In this document: positions 16,273 through 25,239 of the stretch, in pieces
How the letters are laid out: the number at the start of each line of letters is the position of its first letter
How positions within the stretch are numbered: the first letter of the stretch is position 1
Origin: Taibaiella helva
Lineage (GTDB): Bacteria; Bacteroidota; Bacteroidia; Chitinophagales; Chitinophagaceae
Assembly: GCF_003545695.1 (NCBI RefSeq)
Contig: NZ_QUZZ01000002.1
Coordinates: forward strand, 62,001 to 126,000
Direction: 5' to 3'
Length of the DNA: 64,000 bases
Made by a program: the position numbers and the translations under genes
Notes under the pieces: model-generated
The model's input: the letters and a program-made list of their open reading frames with translations, nothing else
What the model was told of the DNA's origin: nothing
The model's database searches: none

Positions 16273-18516
16273 ATGAAAAAAATACTATTCAGCATTTTAC
16301 TGATTTCCTTCTGCCTTATCGCGCAGGCGCAGATCCCCGTTAAATTTAACTACCAGGGTATTGCGCGCAATGGTTCGGGCGCGCCGCTGGCTGCGCAGTC
16401 ATTGGGTATGCGCATCAGCATCCTTAGCGACAGCGCTACCGGCACCGCTGTCTATGTGGAGACCCAATCGGCTACGACCAATGCCTATGGCCTGTACAAT
16501 ATCGCCATTGGCGCGGGTACACCGGAAACCGGCGTACTGGGCGACGTCGACTGGTCGACCGGTGAAAAATACATTAAAGTAGAGCTGGACCCTGCCGGCG
16601 GTACCAATTATACCAATCTCGGCGCCAGCCAGCTGCTGAGCGTGCCCTATGCCCTGTATGCCGCCAGCGGCACGCCCGGTCCTATGGGTGCTACCGGCCC
16701 TGCCGGTCCTGTTGGCCCCGATGGCCCTGTGGGTCCTGCCGGTGCAGTAGGTCCTGTAGGCCCTGCCGGTCCTGTGGGCGCTAGTGGTCCTGTGGGTCCG
16801 GTTGGCCCCGTGGGTCCTGCCGGCGCTACCGGTCCTGCCGGTGTTTCCGGTCCTGCAGGCCCCATTGGTCCCGTCGGCCCGGTTGGTCCCGTGGGTCCCG
16901 CCGGAGCTACCGGCCCTGCCGGTGTTTCCGGCCCTGCAGGTCCTGTTGGTCCCGTCGGCCCGGTTGGTCCCGCTGGTGCAGTAGGTCCCGTTGGTCCTGC
17001 CGGTCCTGTAGGTCCTGCCGGCTCGGCTAATATCAATGGTACCGCCAATACCCTGGTTAAATTTGGCGCTGCTACTACAGGCGTCAACTCCCAGCTGACC
17101 GACGATGGTACCAGCGTAGGTCTCAATACACCTGCTTTAAGTCCGAATATCAAGTTCCAGGTTACTGCGGGCAATATCGGTAATGCTGCCAGGGCTACAC
17201 TGGTGGGTACGCCCGCTACCAGTATCGCTACCGCCGGCTCTATCTACGGTGAATCGACTACCGGGATCGGTGTGATCGGCGTCAGCGGCTCGCAAAACGG
17301 TGTATACGGCTTGTCTACCGGTACCCTTGGTGGTACGGTAGGGGTGAGCACTGGTACCGGTAACGGTATCTGGGGTGTGGCCACGGGCGCGGGTGTCGCC
17401 GGATTTTTTGACGGTGGGGTTACCGGCCGCGGTATTATCGTCTCTACCGGCTCCTCCGGTTTCGGTACCAGTACGCCTACAGGCAGGCTGATGGTAACAC
17501 AGCCGGCCACTCCGGTACCCGCCATCGATACTTTCGCTGCGATCTCCGGCTATTCTTATACTTCACAGGGTTGTCTTAAAGCAGGTGTATTTGGCAACTA
17601 CAATGGCAGTAACTATGGCGTAGGGGTACAAGGTACCGGCTACAATGGTGTAAACAACCAGGATGCCAATACTATTTTCGGTGTGGGCAACCAGGACCTC
17701 GGTGTGTACGGATCGGCCAATACCGCCGGTGTCATGGGCGGCTCTGTGGGGGGTATCGGCGTAGTCGGCTATAATAAAAATGCTTCTTTCGCCGCAACTA
17801 CCGGTATCGGCAATACTTATGGTGTTTATGGTAATGCGCAAACCGTAGGCGGGGCGACGGTGCCCAACGTGCGTTACGGTGTGTATGGCTTTGCTTCCGG
17901 CGCCACAACCAATTATGCAGGCTATTTTTCCGGTAATGTACAGATCACCGGTTCTATTGCCAAAGGCAGCGGTACTTTCAAGATCGATCATCCCCTGGAC
18001 CCGGAAAACAAATACCTGTACCACAGCTTCGTTGAAAGCCCCGATATGCTGAATATTTATAACGGCAATATTACCACAGATACCCAGGGCGAGGCTATCG
18101 TAAAGATGCCCGCTTATTTTGAAGCGCTAAACGAGGAGTTCCGTTACCAGCTGACTGTTATCGGAACGTTTGCCCAGGCCATTATCGCAGAAGAAATGCA
18201 CAACGGCCAGTTCCGGATCAAGACCAATGCACCGCAGGTAAAAGTAAGCTGGCAGGTGACCGGTATCCGTCACGATAAATATGCCAATGCGCACCGCGTG
18301 GTGGCTGAAGTGGAAAAAGAGCCGGAAATGAAAGGACACTACCTGCATGCAGCAGAGTGGGGACAGCCCGAAAGCAAGAGCATAGATGCTGTGACGCTAC
18401 CCAGGCAACACCAGGTAGCTGAAGGTAAGTTGGCGCAACATCCACCCGTACGGGAAACTAAAGCAGCGCAAACTCCCGGTACCGCCGGAGCCGAGCTGAA
18501 AAAAGCGGGTAAATAA
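16273..18516 (+). CDS. Secreted collagen-like fibre protein
   Basis: A 747-aa protein. Residues 1-20 are a signal peptide (ending AQAQ). Residues 21-130 are a beta-rich head ([20 protein letters not shown]) found in many Bacteroidota surface proteins. Residues 133-250 are about 39 uninterrupted Gly-X-Y triplets, mostly GPV, GPA and GAT. Residues 250-560 are glycine-rich repeats (GVYG, GVVG, GVQG) like those in trimeric fibre shafts. The C-terminal 180 residues hold the [20 protein letters not shown] domain often seen after such shafts. There is no obvious T9SS sorting domain. It probably trimerises and is surface exposed. Confidence 0.8.
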   Translation: MKKILFSILLISFCLIAQAQIPVKFNYQGIARNGSGAPLAAQSLGMRISILSDSATGTAVYVETQSATTNAYGLYNIAIGAGTPETGVLGDVDWSTGEKYIKVELDPAGGTNYTNLGASQLLSVPYALYAASGTPGPMGATGPAGPVGPDGPVGPAGAVGPVGPAGPVGASGPVGPVGPVGPAGATGPAGVSGPAGPIGPVGPVGPVGPAGATGPAGVSGPAGPVGPVGPVGPAGAVGPVGPAGPVGPAGSANINGTANTLVKFGAATTGVNSQLTDDGTSVGLNTPALSPNIKFQVTAGNIGNAARATLVGTPATSIATAGSIYGESTTGIGVIGVSGSQNGVYGLSTGTLGGTVGVSTGTGNGIWGVATGAGVAGFFDGGVTGRGIIVSTGSSGFGTSTPTGRLMVTQPATPVPAIDTFAAISGYSYTSQGCLKAGVFGNYNGSNYGVGVQGTGYNGVNNQDANTIFGVGNQDLGVYGSANTAGVMGGSVGGIGVVGYNKNASFAATTGIGNTYGVYGNAQTVGGATVPNVRYGVYGFASGATTNYAGYFSGNVQITGSIAKGSGTFKIDHPLDPENKYLYHSFVESPDMLNIYNGNITTDTQGEAIVKMPAYFEALNEEFRYQLTVIGTFAQAIIAEEMHNGQFRIKTNAPQVKVSWQVTGIRHDKYANAHRVVAEVEKEPEMKGHYLHAAEWGQPESKSIDAVTLPRQHQVAEGKLAQHPPVRETKAAQTPGTAGAELKKAGK
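16669..17022 (+). repeat. Collagen-like Gly-X-Y coding repeat
   Basis: About 39 GGN-led triplet codons encode Gly-X-Y with Pro at most X positions. Longer internal duplications are visible, for example the [13 protein letters not shown] block occurs twice. Such arrays change length by slippage or recombination. Confidence 0.9.
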
Positions 18517-18548
18517 ACGTAAAACCTTTTATGCTGAGCTGATAAGTA

Positions 18549-18574
18549 AAGGCCGGGAATTTTCCCGGCCTTTT
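18549..18574 (+). terminator. Terminator of the collagen-like gene
   Basis: Perfect stem AAGGCCGGGAA/TTCCCGGCCTT with a 2-base loop, ending in TTTT, 32 bases past the stop. The A-run on the other side could also stop minus-strand transcripts from the lipoprotein gene. Confidence 0.85.
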
Positions 18575-18598
18575 GCAACACTAAATAAGGTGATGAAC

Positions 18599-18838
18599 TT
18601 ATTTTTTCTCTGTCAGAGAGCAAGTAGTGCTTCCGGGAAGCAAAGTATTGCCCTGGCTTTCGATTTCATCGCACATTTTTTCTGCATCACCCTTTTTCTT
18701 ATCCAGGATGGGGGTACCGCCGGATAAACCAGAGATTGTACAGTCACAGCTCCAATCCTTCTTCTTGCTGCAGGAAGTAAAAGTCATAGAGGAGACGCCA
18801 ACAAAGGCGACCATAGCGATAAGGGCAATTTTTTTCAT
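18599..18838 (-). CDS. Small cysteine-containing lipoprotein
   Basis: A 79-aa protein with a lipoprotein signal (MTFTSC, Cys23) followed by SKKKDWSCDC. The mature part is only 57 residues with four further cysteines (WSCDC, KMCDE, TTCSL), consistent with two disulfides. Comparable small lipoproteins are common in Chitinophagaceae and have no assigned function. It is a single gene, convergent with the collagen-like gene. Confidence 0.65.
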   Translation of the reverse strand: MKKIALIAMVAFVGVSSMTFTSCSKKKDWSCDCTISGLSGGTPILDKKKGDAEKMCDEIESQGNTLLPGSTTCSLTEKK

Positions 18839-19198
18839 GAAATGAATTTGTTTGTTTTGTTAATGTTTGTACAATAATGCGAAATAGCAAAATGAATAGT
18901 TAAAAATATAATGGAAATTTACAAACGGTACCAAATTGTTTATAAACGGTAATTTTTATTGTAAACAACAGTAATTCAAATGTATATTTATAAATTTAGC
19001 TGTGCTTTATTGAGGGGTCAAGTTATGCTGGAGGCCTTTTGTTGAAGGAAAATGCTTTTTTGAACTGTTAATGTATGTGCAATCTCAACTTTTTGCCGGT
19101 TGATAGGAATGATGGTTTTCCCGGTCTAATCTGCTGCTCCTGCCTCTTGCCGGGCGGCATTAATTGTGCTACCTTTGCGCTCCAATTTCAACCCTTTT
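18839..19198. other. 360-base AT-rich intergenic region
   Basis: It lies between two divergent genes and is strongly AT-rich from 18840 to 19090. No open reading frame, repeat or hairpin stands out. A -7 element for the rightward gene is at 19170-19177. Confidence 0.5.
19170..19177 (+). promoter_or_regulatory. -7 promoter element TACCTTTG
   Basis: It matches TAnnTTTG, 22 bases before the ATG of the TPR membrane protein. Confidence 0.6.
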
Positions 19199-19852
19199 AT
19201 GTTCGCTTTACGTCGTTTTATCGTTTTTAACCGTTTGGGGATCGCAGTAGTGATGCTGGCCCTGGGATTTTTACTGGGCTTCAAGGTAACCTGGTGGTTG
19301 GGCTGGCTGCCGATGCTGATCGCCGTACTGATGGTCGTGGCGCACTTCATGGTAGGCCCTGTAACGATCATGCAGCGCTATATTGAAGAAGGTGATGTGG
19401 AAGGTGCGCAAAAGATACTGAAGAAAGTAAAATACCCGAACCTGCTGTACAAGCCTATCCGGTCGGCCTACTATATGCTCAAGGCCAACTTTTCGACCAT
19501 GGGCGAAGACCTTGACGCTGCCGAAGCTGAGCTGCGCAAAGGCCTGGAAGCGGGTAGCGCCGATAAGGATTTCCAGGGTACCGCTTTGCTGCAGCTGGGT
19601 TCCATTGCCTATCGCAAGGGCAATATGAAGGAGGCTTACGAGCACCTGCGCAAAGCGGTGCAGAGCGGATTACCCGATGCCGACAGCAATGCAACGGCTT
19701 ACCTGCAGCTGGCTTCTATCTGCCTGCAGCGCCGCGATTTTAAAGGCTCAAAATTTTATTATGGCAAAGCCAAAGCGGCTAAGCCCAAAAACGAGCAGAT
19801 CGTAGAGCAGCTGAACGAAATGAAAAAATATATGTCCCGTATACCGGGCTAG
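19199..19852 (+). CDS. TPR-repeat membrane protein
   Basis: A 217-aa protein from ATG 19199; an upstream in-frame start at 19166 overlaps the promoter and is rejected. Two membrane segments lie at about residues 13-55 (AVVMLALGFLLGFKVTWWLG, LPMLIAVLMVVAHFMVG), followed by a cytoplasmic helical region with three to four tetratricopeptide-like repeats (ALLQLGSIAYRKGNMKEAYE, AYLQLASICLQRRDFKGSKF). Probably a protein-interaction scaffold at the inner membrane. Its partner is not evident. Small genes for a DUF5522 protein and an alkyltransferase-like protein follow. Confidence 0.7.
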   Translation: MFALRRFIVFNRLGIAVVMLALGFLLGFKVTWWLGWLPMLIAVLMVVAHFMVGPVTIMQRYIEEGDVEGAQKILKKVKYPNLLYKPIRSAYYMLKANFSTMGEDLDAAEAELRKGLEAGSADKDFQGTALLQLGSIAYRKGNMKEAYEHLRKAVQSGLPDADSNATAYLQLASICLQRRDFKGSKFYYGKAKAAKPKNEQIVEQLNEMKKYMSRIPG

Positions 19853-19928
19853 CCGGTGCTGATCAGCCGGAGGATAAATAACCGGGGTTGTCAGCTTGGC
19901 GTTGACAGCCCTTTCTTATGGGCCTGAT

Positions 19929-20120
19929 ATGAAGATCGAAGAAGGAACAGACTATTACTTCAATGAAGAAGGTAAGATGGTGCTGACGGCGCATTACCTG
20001 CTGAACCGGGGCTATTGCTGCGGCAACGGATGCATGCATTGCCCCTATGATTACCAGAATGTGCCGGAACCCCGCCGGACGCGGTTGCTGGAAGAACGGA
20101 AGGAAAGGAACAATAGCTGA
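19929..20120 (+). CDS. DUF5522-type small Cys-rich protein
   Basis: A 63-aa protein starting at ATG 19929; an upstream TTG frame exists but is not needed. The signature is YCCGNGCMHCPY, a CCGxGCxHCPY cysteine cluster that should bind a metal ion, preceded by FNEEGKMVLTAHYLLNRG. This matches the small proteins annotated as DUF5522. Its function is not established. It lies between the TPR gene and the alkyltransferase-like gene, 39 bases from the latter, so it may be in one operon with it. Confidence 0.75.
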   Translation: MKIEEGTDYYFNEEGKMVLTAHYLLNRGYCCGNGCMHCPYDYQNVPEPRRTRLLEERKERNNS

Positions 20121-20159
20121 TCGCGGACACAACGCCGGATTTTTCAAACCACATTGCTC

Positions 20160-20489
20160 ATGAACGATTCGCTTTTTGATCTGATATTCGATATTGTCAG
20201 GCATATACCCGGGGGGCGGGTAACCAGCTATGGTGCGATTGCCAGGTGCATTGGCGCCGGAGGATCTGCGCGTATTGTCGGCTGGGCCATGCATGCCGCC
20301 GGCGCTTACCCGCAAATACCAGCCCACCGCGTAGTGAACAGCAAAGGGTTGCTGACCGGTAAGCACCATTTTGCTACATTAACCCTGATGCAGGAACGGC
20401 TGGAACAGGAAGGTATAGAGGTTAAGGAAGATCAGGTAGTCGATTTTAAGCAGCTATTCTGGGACCCGGCAACTTTGTCGGACATGTGA
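20160..20489 (+). CDS. Alkyltransferase-like protein (MGMT family, Cys replaced by Ala)
   Basis: A 109-aa protein matching the C-terminal DNA-binding domain of O6-alkylguanine-DNA alkyltransferase: GGRVTSYGAIARCIG, ARIVGWAMHA, IPAHRVVNSKGLLTG. The active-site motif is PAHR (Ala55) where true transferases have PCHR, so it cannot transfer an alkyl group to itself. This is the mark of alkyltransferase-like (ATL) proteins, which bind O6-alkylguanine and hand lesions to nucleotide excision repair. Length fits a stand-alone ATL. Confidence 0.85.
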   Translation: MNDSLFDLIFDIVRHIPGGRVTSYGAIARCIGAGGSARIVGWAMHAAGAYPQIPAHRVVNSKGLLTGKHHFATLTLMQERLEQEGIEVKEDQVVDFKQLFWDPATLSDM

Positions 20490-20614
20490 TATTATCAAAT
20501 TGTTACCATTGCATTAATTCAATGTTTCTTTAAGGTTAACTAATTGTTTCTTTTGATGCTGTAAACAGGCGGTTAACAATATTCAGATACTTTCGTGCCC
20601 AAAAAAATCTGACC

Positions 20615-21982
20615 TTGAAAAAAGCTTTACTTTTCCCCACGCTTTTTTTATGTGTCCTGTGCGGCACTACAGTATTTTCCCAGAACCTGAAGACGGACAT
20701 ACAATCGTCGCTGTACAACGGCAAGCTGCTGACGGACATGATCGATACTTCTACCCGTATGGGAAAAAATATGCTTTCCCTGTACAATAAATTCGGGCAG
20801 ATCGGCTTCAGCGGCTACCTGCAGCCGCAATTCCAGTATGCCGAGTCCAAGGGTAATCCCAATACCTTCCAGGGCGGGGACTGGGGCGCCAATTCGGACA
20901 ACCGTTTCCGCCTGCGCCGCGGTCGCCTGCGTACCGACTTTGCACACTATACCGAAGACGGTAAACCTTCTGTTTACTTCCTTTTCCAGTTTGACGGTAC
21001 GGAACGCGGCGTGAATATCCGCGATTTCTGGGGACGCTATTATGAAAATAAATGGGAGCTGTTCCATTTTTCCGCAGGTATGATGGCCCGTCCTTTCGGA
21101 CATGAAGTGCTGTTGTCCTCTATCTTCCGCGAAGCGCCGGAACGCGGCCGCATGTCGCAGACCATCATGAATACAGAACGTGACCTGGGATTTATGGTCA
21201 GCCTGAATCCCCGGAAAGCGACATCTAAGCTGAAATGGTTTGCGATCGACCTGGGCATCTATAATGGCCAGGGACTTACCGGGCCTATGGAATACGACAG
21301 CCATAAGGATATCGTGTTCCGCATAAGCTCTAAGCGGCAGACGATCATCAAATCGATGAGGGCAAAAATATCGGGAGGCCTCAGCGGCTATTTCGGCGGG
21401 ATCACCAACCAGAATGCCCGACTGTATACCATGCAGCAGCTGGATGGCGCCTGGAAAATGGTATCGGATTCGCTGGCTTCCAACATAGGGCGCAATGGCA
21501 GCCGCCGCTATTTCGGCGCCGACCTGCAATTCATCATTCCCAACCGGAACGGGCAAACAGAACTACGTGCCGAATACATCAGGGGGCTGCAGACGGCAAG
21601 CCTTACCAGCAGCAGCACGCCCGGCACTTATCCCGTGGATGGGGCGGGGGCGGCTTTACCGCTGGCAACACGTCCGTTCGATGGCGCCTACTTTTATTTC
21701 CTGCAGCACCTCGGCAGCTGGCAGCACCAGGTAGTGCTGAAGTTCGACTGGTACGATCCGAACACCCGTGTGAGCGGTAAGCAGATCAGCAAAGAGAATG
21801 GATTGTCGCCTGCCGATATCCGCTACAATACCATCGGCGGCGGTTACCTGTATTATATCAACGCTTATCTTAAGCTGGTGTTCTGGTACGAGCATCCGAT
21901 CAATGAAAAGACCGCGCTTACCGGTTACGACAAAGACCTTAAGGATGGTGTTTTCACCTGCAGGGCGCAGTTCAGCTTTTAA
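20615..21982 (+). CDS. Phosphate-selective porin O/P-type outer-membrane protein
   Basis: A 455-aa protein read from TTG 20615, because a signal peptide (KKALLFPTLFLCVLCGTTVFS) begins at the next codon and no ATG is nearby. The mature part contains FGQIGFSGYLQPQFQYAES, FRLRRGRLRTDFAHY and many alternating strands, ending in a C-terminal Phe (FTCRAQFSF), as in the OprO/OprP porin family. It probably forms a trimeric channel for phosphate or other anions. It is monocistronic, with a strong terminator. The substrate cannot be read from the sequence. Confidence 0.75.
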   Translation: MKKALLFPTLFLCVLCGTTVFSQNLKTDIQSSLYNGKLLTDMIDTSTRMGKNMLSLYNKFGQIGFSGYLQPQFQYAESKGNPNTFQGGDWGANSDNRFRLRRGRLRTDFAHYTEDGKPSVYFLFQFDGTERGVNIRDFWGRYYENKWELFHFSAGMMARPFGHEVLLSSIFREAPERGRMSQTIMNTERDLGFMVSLNPRKATSKLKWFAIDLGIYNGQGLTGPMEYDSHKDIVFRISSKRQTIIKSMRAKISGGLSGYFGGITNQNARLYTMQQLDGAWKMVSDSLASNIGRNGSRRYFGADLQFIIPNRNGQTELRAEYIRGLQTASLTSSSTPGTYPVDGAGAALPLATRPFDGAYFYFLQHLGSWQHQVVLKFDWYDPNTRVSGKQISKENGLSPADIRYNTIGGGYLYYINAYLKLVFWYEHPINEKTALTGYDKDLKDGVFTCRAQFSF

Positions 21983-22003
21983 GTCTTAACAAAGTATTGG
22001 TAC

Positions 22004-22034
22004 AAGCCCCGGGAGCCTTTTCCCGGGGCTTTTT
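22004..22034 (+). terminator. Terminator of the porin gene
   Basis: Stem AAGCCCCGGGA/TCCCGGGGCTT with a short loop, followed by TTTTT, 21 bases past the stop. Confidence 0.88.
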
Positions 22035-22104
22035 CGCGAAAAAGCATCGTCCTGCCGGGGCCGGTGTTTAAATACAGCCGCTGATTTTGTTGCCCCCAAT
22101 TCTT

Positions 22105-22112
22105 TACCTTTG
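22105..22112 (+). promoter_or_regulatory. -7 promoter element TACCTTTG (dxr)
   Basis: It matches TAnnTTTG, 11 bases before the dxr ATG, with a TTTTG at 22085-22089 upstream as a possible -33 element. Confidence 0.6.
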
Positions 22113-22122
22113 CGACCTGTCT

Positions 22123-23292
22123 ATGAAGAAAAAATTAGCCATATTGGGTTCTACCGGCTCCATCGGTACGCAGGCCCTGGGCGTTGTTGATGCGCATCCC
22201 GACTTGTTCTCCGTCGAGATATTGAGCGCCCATAGCAATGCTGCCCTGCTGATAGAACAGGCAATAAAATATAAACCGAATGCTGTGGTCGTAACCCATG
22301 ATCAGCAGTACGAAAAGGTAAAGCAGGCGCTGAGCGCCACCGATGTCAAGGTGTTTGGCGGCGCAAAGGCCTTGTGCGATGTGGTGCAATGGGAAAGTGT
22401 AGACCTGGTGCTGGCTGCCATTGTCGGCTTTGCCGGCCTGCACTCGACGCTGGCGGCTATCGAAGCCGGCAAGCAGGTGGCCATTGCCAATAAAGAAACG
22501 CTGGTAGTGGCCGGTGAGATCGTGATGCAGAAGGCCAGGGAGAAGAATATTCTGCCCCTGCCCGTCGACAGTGAGCACTCTGCCTTGTTTCAATGCCTGG
22601 TAGGCGAGCGCGCCGATAGCGTGGAGAAAGTGATCCTTACCGCTTCCGGCGGGCCTTTCCTGGGTAAGAAGCCCAATTTTCTCGTTAATGTAAAGAAAGA
22701 TCACGCGCTGCAGCATCCCAATTGGTCGATGGGCGCCAAGATCACCATCGACTCTGCAACCCTCATGAACAAAGGGCTGGAGATGATCGAGGCCAAATGG
22801 CTCTTCGACCTGGAAAACGAGCAGATCGATGTGGTGATCCACCCGCAATCCATTATTCATTCGCTGGTGCAGTTCAGGGACGGCTCGCTGAAAGCCCAGC
22901 TGGGCCTGCCTGATATGAAGCTGCCGATCCAATATGCGCTCGGTTTTCCGCAGCGCCTGGGCAACGATTTCAAACGCTTCGACTTCCGCGATTTCGGCAA
23001 GTTCACCTTTGAGCAGCCCGATTATAAAACCTTCCGCAACCTGGCCCTGGCCAAAGACGCCATGTACCGCGGGGGCAATGCCACCTGCATTCTCAATGCG
23101 GCGAACGAAGTAGTGGTACATGCTTTCTTGCAAAATAAGGTAGGTTTCCTCGAAATGAACGATATTATTGAGCAGGCGCTGACCGATATCGCTTTCATCG
23201 AAAAGCCCGGCCTGGAAGCCCTGGAGCGGACCGATGCCGAAACCCGCAAGCTGACGGAACGCCTGGTCAAAGGCAGCCAGTTGTATAGTTAA
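22123..23292 (+). CDS. dxr: 1-deoxy-D-xylulose-5-phosphate reductoisomerase
   Basis: A 389-aa protein from ATG 22123. The NADPH-binding loop ILGSTGSIGTQAL is at the N-terminus, and the conserved substrate and metal-site segments follow: ANKETLVVAG, LPVDSEHSALFQCL, LTASGGPF, NKGLEMIEAKWLF, VVIHPQSIIHSLV and GNATCILNAANEVVV. It converts DXP to 2-C-methyl-erythritol 4-phosphate, the committed step of the non-mevalonate isoprenoid pathway, in the cytoplasm. It is followed after 59 bases by rseP, the usual neighbour in Bacteroidota. Confidence 0.96.
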   Translation: MKKKLAILGSTGSIGTQALGVVDAHPDLFSVEILSAHSNAALLIEQAIKYKPNAVVVTHDQQYEKVKQALSATDVKVFGGAKALCDVVQWESVDLVLAAIVGFAGLHSTLAAIEAGKQVAIANKETLVVAGEIVMQKAREKNILPLPVDSEHSALFQCLVGERADSVEKVILTASGGPFLGKKPNFLVNVKKDHALQHPNWSMGAKITIDSATLMNKGLEMIEAKWLFDLENEQIDVVIHPQSIIHSLVQFRDGSLKAQLGLPDMKLPIQYALGFPQRLGNDFKRFDFRDFGKFTFEQPDYKTFRNLALAKDAMYRGGNATCILNAANEVVVHAFLQNKVGFLEMNDIIEQALTDIAFIEKPGLEALERTDAETRKLTERLVKGSQLYS

Positions 23293-23351
23293 CCGCGATA
23301 GCTTACTTTCGCTATTATCCCTAATCACATCAACAACCTTATTCAGAAAAT

Positions 23352-24728
23352 ATGTCAGGAGTTTGGGTGCAGGTAGTCCAGTTTTTAATGGCCCTGTCTT
23401 TATTGATCGTTTTGCACGAAGGAGGGCATTTTTTCTTTGCCCGCCTGTTCAAAACCCGGGTAGAGAAGTTTTATTTGTTCTTCGATTTCCTTTTCCCCTT
23501 CAGCAATATTCTTCCTTTCTCATTATTTAAAAAGAAGATCGGCGATACCGTATGGGGTATCGGCTGGTTCCCGCTGGGCGGCTATGTGAAGATCGCCGGT
23601 ATGGTGGACGAAAGCATGGACAAAGAGCAGCTGGCCAAGCCGCCCGAGCCCTGGGAGTTCCGCTCCAAGAAAGCCTGGCAGCGCCTGCTCATCATGTTGG
23701 GCGGCATTATTGTGAATGTGCTGCTGGCCTTTATTATTTACGCCATGGTGCTGTTTGCCTGGGGACAGGATCGCCTGCCTTTAAGTGAGCTGAAGAACGG
23801 TATCGATGTGAGCGATTCGCTTGCCTATAAGCTGGGCTTCCAGGATGGCGACAAGATCGTAGCGATCAATGGTGAAAAGCTGAAGTATTATGATGACCTG
23901 ATGCTGTCGCTGTTCCGTCCCGATGCGGTAGTCGAGATCGAACGGAAGGGTGAGGCCAAAACCATCAATATACCGGTAAACTTTGCCGAGCAGCTGATCA
24001 ATACCAAAGGCGGCCGTTTGTTCGCTATCCCCATGCCGGCGATTGTTGACAGCCTGCTGCCTGTAGGTGGCGCCAGGACAGCGGGGATGAAGCATGGCGA
24101 CCGTATATTGGCTGTGAACGGTGTACAGACACCATCCTGGAATACGACACGTACTGCCTTCCAGGAGAATAAAGGAAAGATTGTGCAGCTGACAATCCTG
24201 CGGGACGGCAGCAACCTTACATTGCCGGTCCAGCTTTCAGATACCGGTACTGCCGGATTTAGCCAATGGCGTCCGGAGAATATAGAAGAAGGACAAAAGA
24301 TGGGCTTCTATAAGGTGGAACATACCTCCTACGGCTTTTTCCAGGCCTTCCCTGCAGGTGTGGGACTGGCAATCGATAAGCTGAATGCCTATGTGCAGCA
24401 GTTCCGCCTGATCCTCAATCCCAAGACCGGCGCTTACAAAGGCCTTGGCGGTTTCGACTCCATGCGTAAGATCTATGCGCCCGAGTGGGACTGGCAGCAC
24501 TTCTGGCTGGTAACGGCCTTCCTGTCGATCGTATTGGCCTTCATGAACCTGCTCCCGATCCCGGGTCTCGATGGCGGCTATGTGGTATTCACCCTTATCG
24601 AAATGATCACCGGCCGTAAAGTCAATGAGAAAGTGGTGGAGGTCGCTACGACTATCGGATTAGTACTGCTGCTGGGCCTTATGCTCTACGCCAACGGCAT
24701 GGATGTGTTCCGGTGGTTTAAGAAGTAA
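23352..24728 (+). CDS. rseP: RIP metalloprotease RseP (site-2 protease)
   Basis: A 458-aa inner-membrane protease. The zinc motif HEGGH (residues 22-26) lies in the first membrane segment. Two PDZ-like domains occupy about residues 150-320 (GFQDGDKIVAINGEKL, GMKHGDRILAVNGVQT). The LDG motif in the third membrane segment (NLLPIPGLDGGYVVF) supplies the remaining ligand. It cleaves membrane-spanning anti-sigma factors and leftover signal peptides. It lies directly downstream of dxr and ends in a terminator. Confidence 0.95.
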   Translation: MSGVWVQVVQFLMALSLLIVLHEGGHFFFARLFKTRVEKFYLFFDFLFPFSNILPFSLFKKKIGDTVWGIGWFPLGGYVKIAGMVDESMDKEQLAKPPEPWEFRSKKAWQRLLIMLGGIIVNVLLAFIIYAMVLFAWGQDRLPLSELKNGIDVSDSLAYKLGFQDGDKIVAINGEKLKYYDDLMLSLFRPDAVVEIERKGEAKTINIPVNFAEQLINTKGGRLFAIPMPAIVDSLLPVGGARTAGMKHGDRILAVNGVQTPSWNTTRTAFQENKGKIVQLTILRDGSNLTLPVQLSDTGTAGFSQWRPENIEEGQKMGFYKVEHTSYGFFQAFPAGVGLAIDKLNAYVQQFRLILNPKTGAYKGLGGFDSMRKIYAPEWDWQHFWLVTAFLSIVLAFMNLLPIPGLDGGYVVFTLIEMITGRKVNEKVVEVATTIGLVLLLGLMLYANGMDVFRWFKK

Positions 24729-24748
24729 AGGAACACGATCAATAGTTG

Positions 24749-24779
24749 ATCCCCGACGGTTTATCCGTGGGGATTTTTT
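24749..24779 (+). terminator. Terminator after rseP
   Basis: A stem of ATCCCC and ACGG (one unpaired G) with CCGT-GGGGAT on the far side, followed by TTTTTT, 20 bases past the stop. Confidence 0.85.
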
Positions 24780-25239
24780 CTTTCCGGAAAGGCGCTGCTT
24801 TATCTTTCCGGCCGCCCCCGGCCGTGTTTTTCCGTTTAATCCCCGCGCAACCAATTTTTAATTGATCTTTCATTGAGCAGATGGCCGTGGATAAGGAAGA
24901 AAATAACAGCATGAAACAATCGCTCCTTTTATGTAAAAACGATACATGGCGGGACAGGGATATGTATCGTTCGCATAAGGAAATAGTCGCCCCTGATACG
25001 GTCTGTCTCCGGAAAGTATCACTGTAAGCTACAGGGAACGGTGATAATCTATTAGCGCCATCTTAATGACAACAGGCACGGGTGCCGATAAAAAAAACAC
25101 CAGGACAATATATTATTCGACGATGAATAGGGTTTAACTGCTATCATTGCGGCCACAATAAACTGATCAGTATTGTAACCCTGTGCCTGTCATCATGAGC
25201 TGAATTGTTGTTTCACTCAAAACCAAACCAAACACCAAC
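24780..25239. other. 460-base leader region of the A-T-R synthetase gene
   Basis: No gene seen. It contains a perfect 10-bp inverted repeat AACGATACAT/ATGTATCGTT at 24938-24971 with a 14-base spacer, a possible operator or RNA hairpin. The last 20 bases before the ATG (CCAAACCAAACACCAAC) are a typical A/C-rich Bacteroidota leader. The length suggests regulation of the synthetase gene. Confidence 0.45.

Noticed and set aside
22135-23328. 397-codon minus-strand open frame
   Set aside because: Antisense of dxr, a clearly recognised enzyme; low-complexity Gln/His-rich reading typical of GC-biased shadow frames.
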